Assembly (NCBI GenBank): GCA_016937725.1
Contig: JAFGVZ010000068.1
Location: 1-13,543, forward strand
Length of the DNA: 13,543 bases
Direction: 5' to 3'
Origin: Paracoccaceae bacterium
Lineage (GTDB): Bacteria; Pseudomonadota; Alphaproteobacteria; Rhodobacterales; Rhodobacteraceae
Position 1 is the first letter of the stretch; each line of letters begins with the position of its first letter. A program made the translations under genes and the position numbers. Shown piece after piece: positions 6,302 to 12,177 of this stretch. Under the pieces are notes generated by a model, which was not told the DNA's origin, searched no databases, and worked only from the letters and a program-made list of their open reading frames with translations.

Positions 6302-7828
6302 ATGGCCACCCTGACCCCCGATTTTGAACGGTTCGAGGCAGCATGGTCGCGCGGCGAAAACCAGCTTGTCTATATGCGGCTCGCCGCTGATCTGGACACG
6401 CCTGTGTCGCTCTATCTGAAATTGGCGGGCGGCGCGCGCGACAGTTTCATCCTCGAATCCGTGACCGGGGGCGAGGTCCGCGGGCGTTATTCGATCATCG
6501 GCATGAAACCCGATCTGGTCTGGCATTGCCGAGGCGAGCAAGCGCGGCTCAACCGTCAGGCCCGCTTTGACCCAGATGCATGGGAAGATCAGGACGCCGC
6601 CCCCTTGGATGCCTTGCGCGCGCTTCTGGCCGAATCGCGCATCGACATTCCCGACGACCTGCCCGCCGCCTGCGCGGGCCTGTTCGGCTATCTGGGCTAT
6701 GACATGATCCGGCTGGTCGAACACCTGCCCGACGTGAACCCCGACCCGATTGGCGCACCCGATGCGTTGATGCTGCGCCCTTCGGTTGTGGCAGTTCTGG
6801 ACGGGGTAAAGGGCGAGGTGATCGTGGTCGCGCCCGCTTGGGCGGCCAGCGGCCTGCCCGCGCGCGCCGCCTATGCCCAAGCCGCCGAGCGCGTCATGGA
6901 TGCCGTGCGCGATCTGGAACGCGGCCTGCCCGGCACCCCGCGCGAATTGACCGACGCCGATGCGCCCATCGGCGCGCCTGTCTCGAATTTCGCCAAGGCG
7001 GATTATCTGGCCGCCGTGGACAAGGCCAAGGATTACATCCGCGCGGGCGACATTTTTCAGGTCGTGCCCTCGCAGCGCTGGTCGCAGCGCTTTGCCCTGC
7101 CGCCCTTCGCGCTTTATCGCTCGTTGCGGCGCATGAACCCCTCACCCTTCATGTTCTATTTCGATTTTGCGCTGTCGGATGGCCCCTTTCAGGTCATCGG
7201 CGCCAGCCCGGAAATCCTTGTGCGGTTGCGCGATGGCGAGGTCACGATCCGCCCTATCGCGGGCACCCGCCCCCGAGGGGCCACGCCAGAGGAAGACCGC
7301 GCGCATGAGGCCGATCTGCTGGCCGACCAGAAGGAGCTGGCCGAGCATCTCATGTTGCTGGACCTTGGCCGCAACGATGTGGGCCGTGTCGCCCGCATCG
7401 GCACTGTGCGTCCGACCGAGGAATTCGTGATCGAACGCTACAGCCATGTCATGCACATCGTCTCGAACGTGGTGGGCGAATTGGCCGAGGGGCAGGATGC
7501 CCTGTCGGCGCTACTGGCCGGCCTGCCCGCGGGCACCGTCAGCGGCGCGCCCAAGGTCCGCGCGATGGAAATTATCGACGAGCTGGAGCCGGAAAAGCGC
7601 GGTGTCTATGGCGGCGGCGCGGGGTATTTTTCGGCAAATGGCGAAATGGACATGTGCATCTGCCTGCGCACCGCCGTGCTGAAGGACCAGACGCTTTATA
7701 TTCAGGCCGGAGGCGGCGTGGTCTATGACAGCGACCCGCAGGCCGAATACGAGGAAACCGTGAACAAGTCGCGCGCATTGCGCCGTGCGGCAGAGGAAGC
7801 CGGGCGTTTCGCGCGTGGCAACGGCTAG
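6302..7828 (+). CDS. trpE: Anthranilate synthase component I
   Basis: 508 residues. With the glutaminase TrpG it turns chorismate and glutamine into anthranilate and pyruvate, the committed step of tryptophan synthesis. The N-terminal domain has the tryptophan feedback motif region FILESVTGGEVRGRYSIIG (49-67), including the conserved LES, so the enzyme should be feedback-inhibited. The chorismate-binding domain (about 230-495) has PSPFMFYFDF, IGASPEILV (299-307), IAGTRPRG (319-326), LLDLGRNDVGRVA (352-364), YSHVMHIVSNV (380-390), AGTVSGAPKVRAMEII (410-425), YGGGAGYF (436-443) and the final AGGGVVYDSDP (469-479) and EYEETVNKS (482-490). It is very close to the PpiD-like gene and presumably co-transcribed. 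There is no Trp-rich leader peptide or attenuator in the three-base gap. trpG does not follow directly. Confidence 0.97.
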   Translation: MATLTPDFERFEAAWSRGENQLVYMRLAADLDTPVSLYLKLAGGARDSFILESVTGGEVRGRYSIIGMKPDLVWHCRGEQARLNRQARFDPDAWEDQDAAPLDALRALLAESRIDIPDDLPAACAGLFGYLGYDMIRLVEHLPDVNPDPIGAPDALMLRPSVVAVLDGVKGEVIVVAPAWAASGLPARAAYAQAAERVMDAVRDLERGLPGTPRELTDADAPIGAPVSNFAKADYLAAVDKAKDYIRAGDIFQVVPSQRWSQRFALPPFALYRSLRRMNPSPFMFYFDFALSDGPFQVIGASPEILVRLRDGEVTIRPIAGTRPRGATPEEDRAHEADLLADQKELAEHLMLLDLGRNDVGRVARIGTVRPTEEFVIERYSHVMHIVSNVVGELAEGQDALSALLAGLPAGTVSGAPKVRAMEIIDELEPEKRGVYGGGAGYFSANGEMDMCICLRTAVLKDQTLYIQAGGGVVYDSDPQAEYEETVNKSRALRRAAEEAGRFARGNG

Positions 7829-7832
7829 GCCC

Positions 7833-8795
7833 ATGGCCCATGCCCGCACGACACCTTTCGCCATGCCCTTGTCCGAGGCTTTGGGCCATGTAGACCGCGT
7901 CTTCGGCATCGACAGCATTCTGGCGGATGAGGGCAGAGATATCCTGAAGCCTTATTACCTGCAATCCGAGCCAGGCTATAAGCGCGTGCACTCGCAAAAG
8001 GGTTGCATGCACATGGCGCTGAATCCGGACGGGGTTTACACCGCCGATGGGTATCTCACGCAAATCCGCGACGTGGCGTATCAGATCCGGCAGGTGCAGG
8101 CCTCTCGCGTGCTGGAACTGGGCAGCGGCATGGGGTTCAACACCATCGCCTTGGCGCCTGACCACGCGCATGTGCACTTCACCGGGCTGGACTTGATGGC
8201 GCATCACGTCAGGACAGCCCAAAAGGACGCCGCGCATCTGAAAAACGCGGCTTTCCGCCAAGGCAGCTACACCGATATTCCGGCGGATTTGCGGGGCGCA
8301 GATGTGGTGTTCGGTCTGGAAACGCTCTGCTACGCCGAAGATCTGGACGCGGTCGCGGCCCAAATAGCGGCCGCCATGGCACCCGGCGGGCGCTTCGTGA
8401 TGTATGACGGCTTCCGCCGCGCCGATTTCGACGCCGCCCCCGAAAATGTGCAGATCGCCGCCCGCCTGTTCGAGGTGACAACCGCTGTCACCGGCGGCTT
8501 TCACACGATCGAGGCATGGGACGCCGCGCTCAGCCGCGCAGGGCTTGTCGTTCTGCGCCGCGACGACCTGACAGACCAATCCATCGCCGGCATGCGCTAT
8601 TTGCACAACCGCGCGGCCAAGTTCTTCCGGTCGTGGAAATACCGTGCTCTGAAACACGTCATGCCCAAATACCTGATCCGCAATGCCGTGGCCGGGCTGG
8701 TCGGCCCCTATATGATCGAGGGGGCCGGACCAAAATCGGGCGACACGCGGGCTGCCATTACCTATTCGGTTCTGATGGCCGAAAAACCACGCTGA
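7833..8795 (+). CDS. Class I SAM-dependent methyltransferase, substrate unknown
   Basis: 320 residues from the ATG at 7833, four bases after the trpE stop. In-frame ATGs at 7785 (inside trpE) and 7863 are alternatives; none has a strong Shine-Dalgarno. The Rossmann core is clear: motif I VLELGSGMGFNTIALA (93-108), an acidic end of strand 2 at FTGLDLMA (116-123), post-motif GADVVFGLETLCYAED (155-170) and AAAMAPGGRFVMYDGFR (179-195). It resembles the Methyltransf_11/25 group that includes sterol, tocopherol and small-molecule methyltransferases. An N-terminal extension of about 85 residues (PYYLQSEPGYKRVHSQKGCMH) and a basic, aromatic C-terminal segment (RYLHNRAAKFFRSWKYRALKHVMPKYLIRN, 255-284) are family-specific additions and might bind a membrane or nucleic acid. 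Translation is probably coupled to trpE, but no function in tryptophan synthesis is known to me. Confidence 0.87.
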   Translation: MAHARTTPFAMPLSEALGHVDRVFGIDSILADEGRDILKPYYLQSEPGYKRVHSQKGCMHMALNPDGVYTADGYLTQIRDVAYQIRQVQASRVLELGSGMGFNTIALAPDHAHVHFTGLDLMAHHVRTAQKDAAHLKNAAFRQGSYTDIPADLRGADVVFGLETLCYAEDLDAVAAQIAAAMAPGGRFVMYDGFRRADFDAAPENVQIAARLFEVTTAVTGGFHTIEAWDAALSRAGLVVLRRDDLTDQSIAGMRYLHNRAAKFFRSWKYRALKHVMPKYLIRNAVAGLVGPYMIEGAGPKSGDTRAAITYSVLMAEKPR

Positions 8796-8801
8796 GTTTT
8801 A

Positions 8802-8816
8802 CGCTTTCCCAAAGCG
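8802..8816 (+). repeat. Small stem-loop between the methyltransferase gene and rimO
   Basis: CGCTTT-CCC-AAAGCG, 6-bp arms and a 3-base loop, in the 44-base gap, six bases after the methyltransferase stop. It has no U-tract. It could be a weak terminator or an mRNA processing site; both are inference. Confidence 0.3.
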
Positions 8817-8839
8817 CGCGCGGCGCTTATATGCGCCCC

Positions 8840-10222
8840 ATGTCCCAGAACCCTCCCCATCTTCGCCCCGATCTTGCCCCCCGCGCGCTGTTGCGCGACA
8901 GTGACCGCCCCGGCCAGCCGACCATCGGTATGGTCAGCCTTGGCTGCCCCAAGGCGCTTGTCGATAGCGAGCGCATCCTGACGCGCCTGCGCGCCGAAGG
9001 CTATGCGATCAGCCCCGATTACACCGGCGCGGATGCGGTGATCGTGAACACTTGCGGGTTTCTGGACAGCGCCAAGGCGGAATCGCTTGATGCCATTGGC
9101 GAGGCTTTGGCCGAGAATGGCCGCGTGATCGTCACGGGCTGTCTGGGCGCGGAGCCTGATTATATCACCGGCGCGCATCCAAAAGTGCTGGCCGTGACCG
9201 GGCCGCACCAATACGAACAGGTGCTGGATGCCGTGCACAAAGCCGTGCCGCCCAGCCCCGATCCGTTTAACGACCTGCTGCCAGCTTCCAGCGTCAGCCT
9301 GACGCCACGGCACTATAGTTATCTCAAGATTTCAGAGGGTTGTAACCACAAATGCAAGTTCTGCATCATTCCCGACATGCGCGGGAAGCTGGTCAGCCGC
9401 CCCGCCCATGCGGTGATGCGCGAAGCTGAAAAGCTGGTCGAGGCCGGTGTGCGGGAATTGTTGGTCATTTCGCAGGACACCTCTGCTTATGGCGTGGACC
9501 TGAAACATGCCGAAGATCGCGGCCACCGCGCGCATATCACGGACCTCGCGCGCGATCTGGGGTCTTTGGGCGCTTGGGTGCGGTTGCATTACGTCTATCC
9601 CTACCCGCATGTGCGCGACCTGATCCCGCTGATGGCCGATGGCTTGGTGTTGCCCTATCTGGACATTCCGTTCCAGCATGCGCATCCGGACACGCTCAAG
9701 CGCATGGCGCGCCCGGCCCATGCCGAACGCACGCTGGACCATATCGCGGCATGGCGCGACATCTGCCCCGATATCACGCTGCGGTCGACCTTTATCGTCG
9801 GCTATCCGGGCGAAACAGAGGCCGAATTCCAGACCCTGCTGGATTGGCTGGACGAGGCACAACTGGACCGCGTCGGATGCTTTCAATACGAAAACGTAGC
9901 CGGTGCCCGCGCCAATGCCTTGCCCGACCATGTCCCGGACGCGGTGAAGGCCGAGCGTTGGGACCGCTTTATGCAAAAGGCGCAGGCCATTTCAGAGGCG
10001 AAGCTAGCGGCGAAGGTCGGACAGGTGATGCAGGTCATCGTCGATGACATTGATGAAGACGGTATTGCCACCTGCCGCACCAAGGCAGATGCGCCGGAAA
10101 TCGACGGTAACCTGTTCATTGATGAGGGCACAGAGGGGTTGGGCCCCGGCGATATCGTCACCGTCAAGGTGGACGAGGCCGGGGAGTATGACTTGTGGGG
10201 AACACGGGCAGATAACGCTTAA
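8840..10222 (+). CDS. rimO: Ribosomal protein S12 methylthiotransferase RimO
   Basis: 460 residues from the ATG at 8840; an ATG three codons earlier (8831) is also possible, and the frame stays open far into the upstream gene without meaning. RimO is a radical-SAM enzyme that adds a methylthio group to the conserved aspartate of ribosomal protein uS12 (Asp89 in E. coli). The N-terminal UPF0004 domain carries the three cysteines of the auxiliary 4Fe-4S cluster: Cys36 (VSLGCPKALVDSE), Cys72 (NTCGFLDSAK) and Cys101 (TGCLGAEP). The radical-SAM CxxxCxxC is SEGCNHKCKFCIIPDMRGK with Cys168, 172 and 175. DIPFQHAHPDTLKRMAR and TFIVGYPGETEAEF are RimO/MiaB family motifs, the first typical of RimO. A TRAM domain (about 390-457) ends the protein. 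It follows the methyltransferase by 44 bases. Confidence 0.97.
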   Translation: MSQNPPHLRPDLAPRALLRDSDRPGQPTIGMVSLGCPKALVDSERILTRLRAEGYAISPDYTGADAVIVNTCGFLDSAKAESLDAIGEALAENGRVIVTGCLGAEPDYITGAHPKVLAVTGPHQYEQVLDAVHKAVPPSPDPFNDLLPASSVSLTPRHYSYLKISEGCNHKCKFCIIPDMRGKLVSRPAHAVMREAEKLVEAGVRELLVISQDTSAYGVDLKHAEDRGHRAHITDLARDLGSLGAWVRLHYVYPYPHVRDLIPLMADGLVLPYLDIPFQHAHPDTLKRMARPAHAERTLDHIAAWRDICPDITLRSTFIVGYPGETEAEFQTLLDWLDEAQLDRVGCFQYENVAGARANALPDHVPDAVKAERWDRFMQKAQAISEAKLAAKVGQVMQVIVDDIDEDGIATCRTKADAPEIDGNLFIDEGTEGLGPGDIVTVKVDEAGEYDLWGTRADNA

Positions 10223-10258
10223 CCGGTGGAGGCGGGGCGCATCGCCCCGCGCACCGGT
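10222..10258. terminator. Long hairpin between convergent rimO and the small secreted protein gene
   Basis: Outer arms ACCGGTG (10222-10228) and CACCGGT (10252-10258), inner arms GCGGGGCG (10232-10239) and CGCCCCGC (10243-10250), with a 3-base CAT loop and a small internal asymmetry (three bases against one). It fills almost the whole 39-base gap between the rimO stop and the opposite gene's stop, overlapping the last base of rimO. There is no U-tract on either side, so it may act as a Rho-assisted or 3'-end-protecting structure shared by both genes. Confidence 0.65.
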
Positions 10259-10261
10259 GTG

Positions 10262-10630
10262 TCAAGGCACCAACTTTTGCGCCATTTCCAGATAGGTCTG
10301 ACCGTGCTCTTTTAACCGCTCGGCATTCGTGCCTTCAGACCAATGGTGCACAATTTCAAGCTGCACCGCCAATGCGTTGCTTTCCGCGATCATCTTGGCG
10401 AGGGCCGCTTCGATCGTGTAGGTCAGTTGATGGACGTCTTCCATGTCATTCGGGGTCAGGCTGTCCTTGGCCATAATTTCCGCCATGAAGGCGTTGTATT
10501 CCAAGAAATTATCCAGCGCCTGTTCCAGCGTTTCCGACGGTTGGGGGGCGTAGTGGTCGACGCTGTCTTGCGCCATGGCAGGCGCTGCGGCCAACGCGGC
10601 GATACAGGCAACACGGACGAAATAGTTCAT
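10262..10630 (-). CDS. Small secreted helical protein (possible DUF6746 family)
   Basis: 122 residues. The signal peptide MNYFVRVACIAALAAAPAMAQ ends in a typical A-x-A site, predicting a periplasmic protein of about 100 residues. The mature part reads as helices rich in Ala, Glu, Leu and Met: PSETLEQALDNFLEYNAFMAEIMAKDSLTPNDMEDVHQLTYTIEAALAKM and a second helix ending HGQTYLEMAQKLVP. The pattern ETLEQA.xNFxEYN...LTPxDxxxVHxLTYTxExAL recalls a family of small exported proteins I associate with DUF6746. That match is from memory and should be tested. No cysteines or metal motifs are obvious in the mature protein. An AAGGAA ribosome binding site (10639-10644) lies eight bases upstream. Convergent with rimO. 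Function unknown. Confidence 0.75.
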   Translation of the reverse strand: MNYFVRVACIAALAAAPAMAQDSVDHYAPQPSETLEQALDNFLEYNAFMAEIMAKDSLTPNDMEDVHQLTYTIEAALAKMIAESNALAVQLEIVHHWSEGTNAERLKEHGQTYLEMAQKLVP

Positions 10631-10706
10631 GATCTTTGTTCCTTCAGCATGAGATAACTCTGCGTCAGGTGTGGCTGCGCGTCATGTGCTCTTGGCTGCG
10701 CCTAAC

Positions 10707-10723
10707 CCGACTTTTTTAGTCGG
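10707..10723. repeat. Inverted repeat between the two minus-strand secreted-protein genes
   Basis: CCGACT-TTTTT-AGTCGG, 6-bp arms. On the minus strand it lies about 30 bases beyond the stop codon of the upstream gene (10754) and about 77 bases before the start of the small secreted protein. The run of Ts is in the loop and no U-tract follows on either strand, so it is either a weak terminator or an operator for the downstream gene. A second small dyad, CAAGT-GCAA-ACTTG (10739-10752), sits just before it. Confidence 0.4.
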
Positions 10724-10753
10724 AATTAACATTCCACGCAAGTGCAAACTTGG

Positions 10754-11755
10754 TTATTGTGGCGCAGGAATTTTGCGGACGGTATGCGCATCGAATTGCG
10801 CACCAAGCCAATCGGCAGCGCATAGGCTGATCTGTGCCAGCTTCTCGCGCTCGGCTTCGCGCATGCGGGTGGACCGCATCAGCATAATGCGTCGCGCCAA
10901 GGCCGCTTGCCCGCGTGGGCTGTCTACGAAGCGATCTTCGGCGATCAGCGCATTGACGGGGCTTGCATGGGTCAGCAACCCCTCGTAGCTGCCAAGCGCC
11001 TTGTAAAGGGCCATCGTGCAAGCCTGCTGTTGATCGGGACATTGCGCCGCGCAGACCGCACGGATTGGGCGCGCGACAGCCGATGTCACCAACCAATCGT
11101 GCAGCGCCTCTGGCTCTGGCGCGCCCTTGGTCCCGAACCGGTGCTGCGGATCGCCCGGATGAAGCTTTGCGGCATCTTCATCGCGCAACACGCGGTTTTC
11201 GGATAGCATCAGCAATGTTTGCGGATACCAGTCTTGCGCCAAAACCTCTGCGGGAAACCCACTCTCATGCCGCTTGACCAAAGTAATCAGCGTTTCCGCC
11301 AAGGCGCGCGGCTCATCCAGCGCGGCGAGGGCTTTGGCCGTATCCAGACCGGCGTCCATGGACCAAAGCTCCGTCCACGCGACCGCGATGGCATCACCTT
11401 GCTGCGCTGCGAAATGAACCCAGTTGCGCCCCGACATTCCGCCGGGTGCGCGCAGCAGCGCCAGACGCTCGGCCCGCGGCATCGCAACCAGCGCGGCACC
11501 CTGCAATTCAGCGAATTTATCAATCAGCCCCAACAAAAGTTGCGATTGCGCATCGCCCTGCTGGGCGAGTAGGGCCAAACCCTGCAAGCCGTCCAATTCC
11601 TGATCGGCAAGCCAAAGGTCAATGGCCTGCGCCCGTTGATCGGACATCGTTTGCGCGGAAAGCGGCAAAGATAGGCAAACCATGCAGACCAAAATCCACA
11701 GCTTGGCAACCCCAAGACGTATGCCCCGCCAGAACTGGCTATGTGGTGTCGCCAC
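10754..11755 (-). CDS. Secreted protein of unknown function
   Basis: 333 residues from a GTG at 11755. The reading frame is open back to 11938, with an ATG at 11821, but a minus-strand terminator at 11841-11869 makes the longest version unlikely. The GTG start puts a signal peptide in a normal place (basic RGIRLGVAKLW, then WILVCMVCLSLPLSAQ) and has AGGGCAGGG just upstream. I recognise no named family. The mature protein is alpha-helical; two stretches, LALLAQQGDAQSQLLLG and HFAAQQGDAIAVAW, resemble the start of Sel1/TPR-like repeats. A cluster CAAQCPDQQQAC could form a disulphide or bind metal, and a basic helix RRIMLMRSTRMREAEREK is near the end. It is likely periplasmic. The start is the uncertain part; that this is a real gene is supported by the signal peptide and the normal residue composition. 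Confidence 0.65.
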   Translation of the reverse strand: MATPHSQFWRGIRLGVAKLWILVCMVCLSLPLSAQTMSDQRAQAIDLWLADQELDGLQGLALLAQQGDAQSQLLLGLIDKFAELQGAALVAMPRAERLALLRAPGGMSGRNWVHFAAQQGDAIAVAWTELWSMDAGLDTAKALAALDEPRALAETLITLVKRHESGFPAEVLAQDWYPQTLLMLSENRVLRDEDAAKLHPGDPQHRFGTKGAPEPEALHDWLVTSAVARPIRAVCAAQCPDQQQACTMALYKALGSYEGLLTHASPVNALIAEDRFVDSPRGQAALARRIMLMRSTRMREAEREKLAQISLCAADWLGAQFDAHTVRKIPAPQ

Positions 11756-11840
11756 TGCGTGCCCTGCCCTTTTATCCACACATTGACTATGCCTGCTGAC
11801 GCCACTGGCAACAACCCGCATCCGTGTGCCGCGGCACCAT

Positions 11841-11869
11841 AAAAAAACCCGCCCAGAACAGGGCGGGTT
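11841..11869 (-). terminator. Intrinsic terminator of a putative small RNA (minus strand)
   Basis: Read on the minus strand: AACCCGCCC-TGTTCT-GGGCGGGTT running into seven Ts (11847-11841). The stem has 7 G-C pairs plus two A-T pairs, with a 6-base loop. This is the clearest Rho-independent terminator in the window. On its upstream side (11870-12177) there is no convincing minus-strand protein gene, so it probably ends a non-coding transcript. On the plus strand it has no U-tract. Confidence 0.88.
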
Positions 11870-11934
11870 AGTCACCCGCGCGTCGGCGGGACAGGGAGGA
11901 AAGTGTTCCCGGACAAATGGCCGAAAACATGTAT
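11841..11934 (-). ncRNA. Putative FnrL-controlled small RNA, about 90 nt
   Basis: Inferred transcript starting near 11934-11929 on the minus strand and ending at the terminator. Visible structure in order: stem-loop 1, TGTTTTCGG (11929-11921) with CCGGGAACA (11912-11904), 9 bp including two G-U pairs, 8-base loop; an unpaired pyrimidine-rich stretch CTTTCCTCCCTGT (11903-11891); stem-loop 2, CCCGC (11890-11886) with GCGGG (11879-11875); then the terminator stem. An exact FNR-type operator lies upstream (11964-11977). Candidate -10 hexamers on the minus strand are CATAAT (11946-11941) or TATTTG (11941-11936); the second puts the operator at about -41.5, the class II FNR position. The layout parallels E. 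coli FnrS and Rhodobacter PcrZ, which respond to oxygen loss, but I cannot claim homology. The exact 5' end is unknown. Confidence 0.55.
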
Positions 11935-11963
11935 CCAAATATTATGATTGTGTGATGCGATCC

Positions 11964-11977
11964 TTGATCTGAATCAA
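11964..11977. promoter_or_regulatory. FNR/FnrL operator
   Basis: TTGATCTGAATCAA matches the FNR consensus TTGAT-N4-ATCAA at all ten specified positions. In Rhodobacter and relatives FnrL, a 4Fe-4S regulator active at low oxygen, uses this consensus. Being palindromic it has no inherent direction. On the minus strand a -10-like element follows at class II spacing and leads into the putative small RNA. On the plus strand the next gene starts 200 bases away with no clear -10 at that spacing. Confidence 0.75.
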
Positions 11978-12137
11978 AACGCGAAAAAAACCATGCCCAC
12001 TGCCAACGCAAACAGGCAACAATCAAAGCCAAAACTGGACAATGGCCGCGCCGGTTAAACAATCCAATGCGCATGCCCTTATTTTGCCCGAATTACGCCC
12101 TGCTTTGGCCACCTGGCATTTGCCACGCGACATGCCG

Positions 12138-12171
12138 CCCGGTAGGTTGGGCCAAGCCCAGACCCGGTAGG
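12138..12171 (+). promoter_or_regulatory. Leader with duplicated GGTAGG element around a stem-loop
   Basis: CCCGGTAGG occurs twice, at 12138-12146 and 12163-12171. Between the copies is a perfect stem-loop, TGGGC-CAA-GCCCA (12148-12160). The second copy supplies the likely Shine-Dalgarno (GGTAGG ending six bases before the ATG at 12178). The repetition and stem are seen directly; a regulatory role is inference. Confidence 0.4.
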
Positions 12172-12177
12172 ACACCC

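Noticed and set aside
7572..8657. 361-codon minus-strand open frame antisense to trpE and the methyltransferase
   Set aside because: It crosses two well-supported plus-strand genes and gives a low-complexity His/Arg-rich product.
8516..8839. N-terminal extension of rimO into the methyltransferase gene
   Set aside because: The extra residues are Arg/Pro-rich out-of-frame translation of the methyltransferase gene, and known RimO proteins start near MSQNPPHLRPDLAPRA.
11841..11934. The small-RNA candidate as SRP RNA, 6S RNA or tmRNA
   Set aside because: It lacks the SRP GGAAG/tetraloop core, the long central bubble hairpin of 6S RNA and the tRNA-like ends of tmRNA, and it is too short for the last two.
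11868..12074. 68-codon minus-strand frame covering the FnrL operator and small-RNA candidate
   Set aside because: Its composition is unlike a bacterial protein domain, it has no ribosome binding site, it ends inside a terminator stem, and regulatory elements run through it. The non-coding reading explains the region better.
12067..12177. N-terminal extension of the hydrolase-like protein
   Set aside because: The stretch contains the repeated GGTAGG leader and stem-loop, and the ATG at 12178 has the ribosome binding site.
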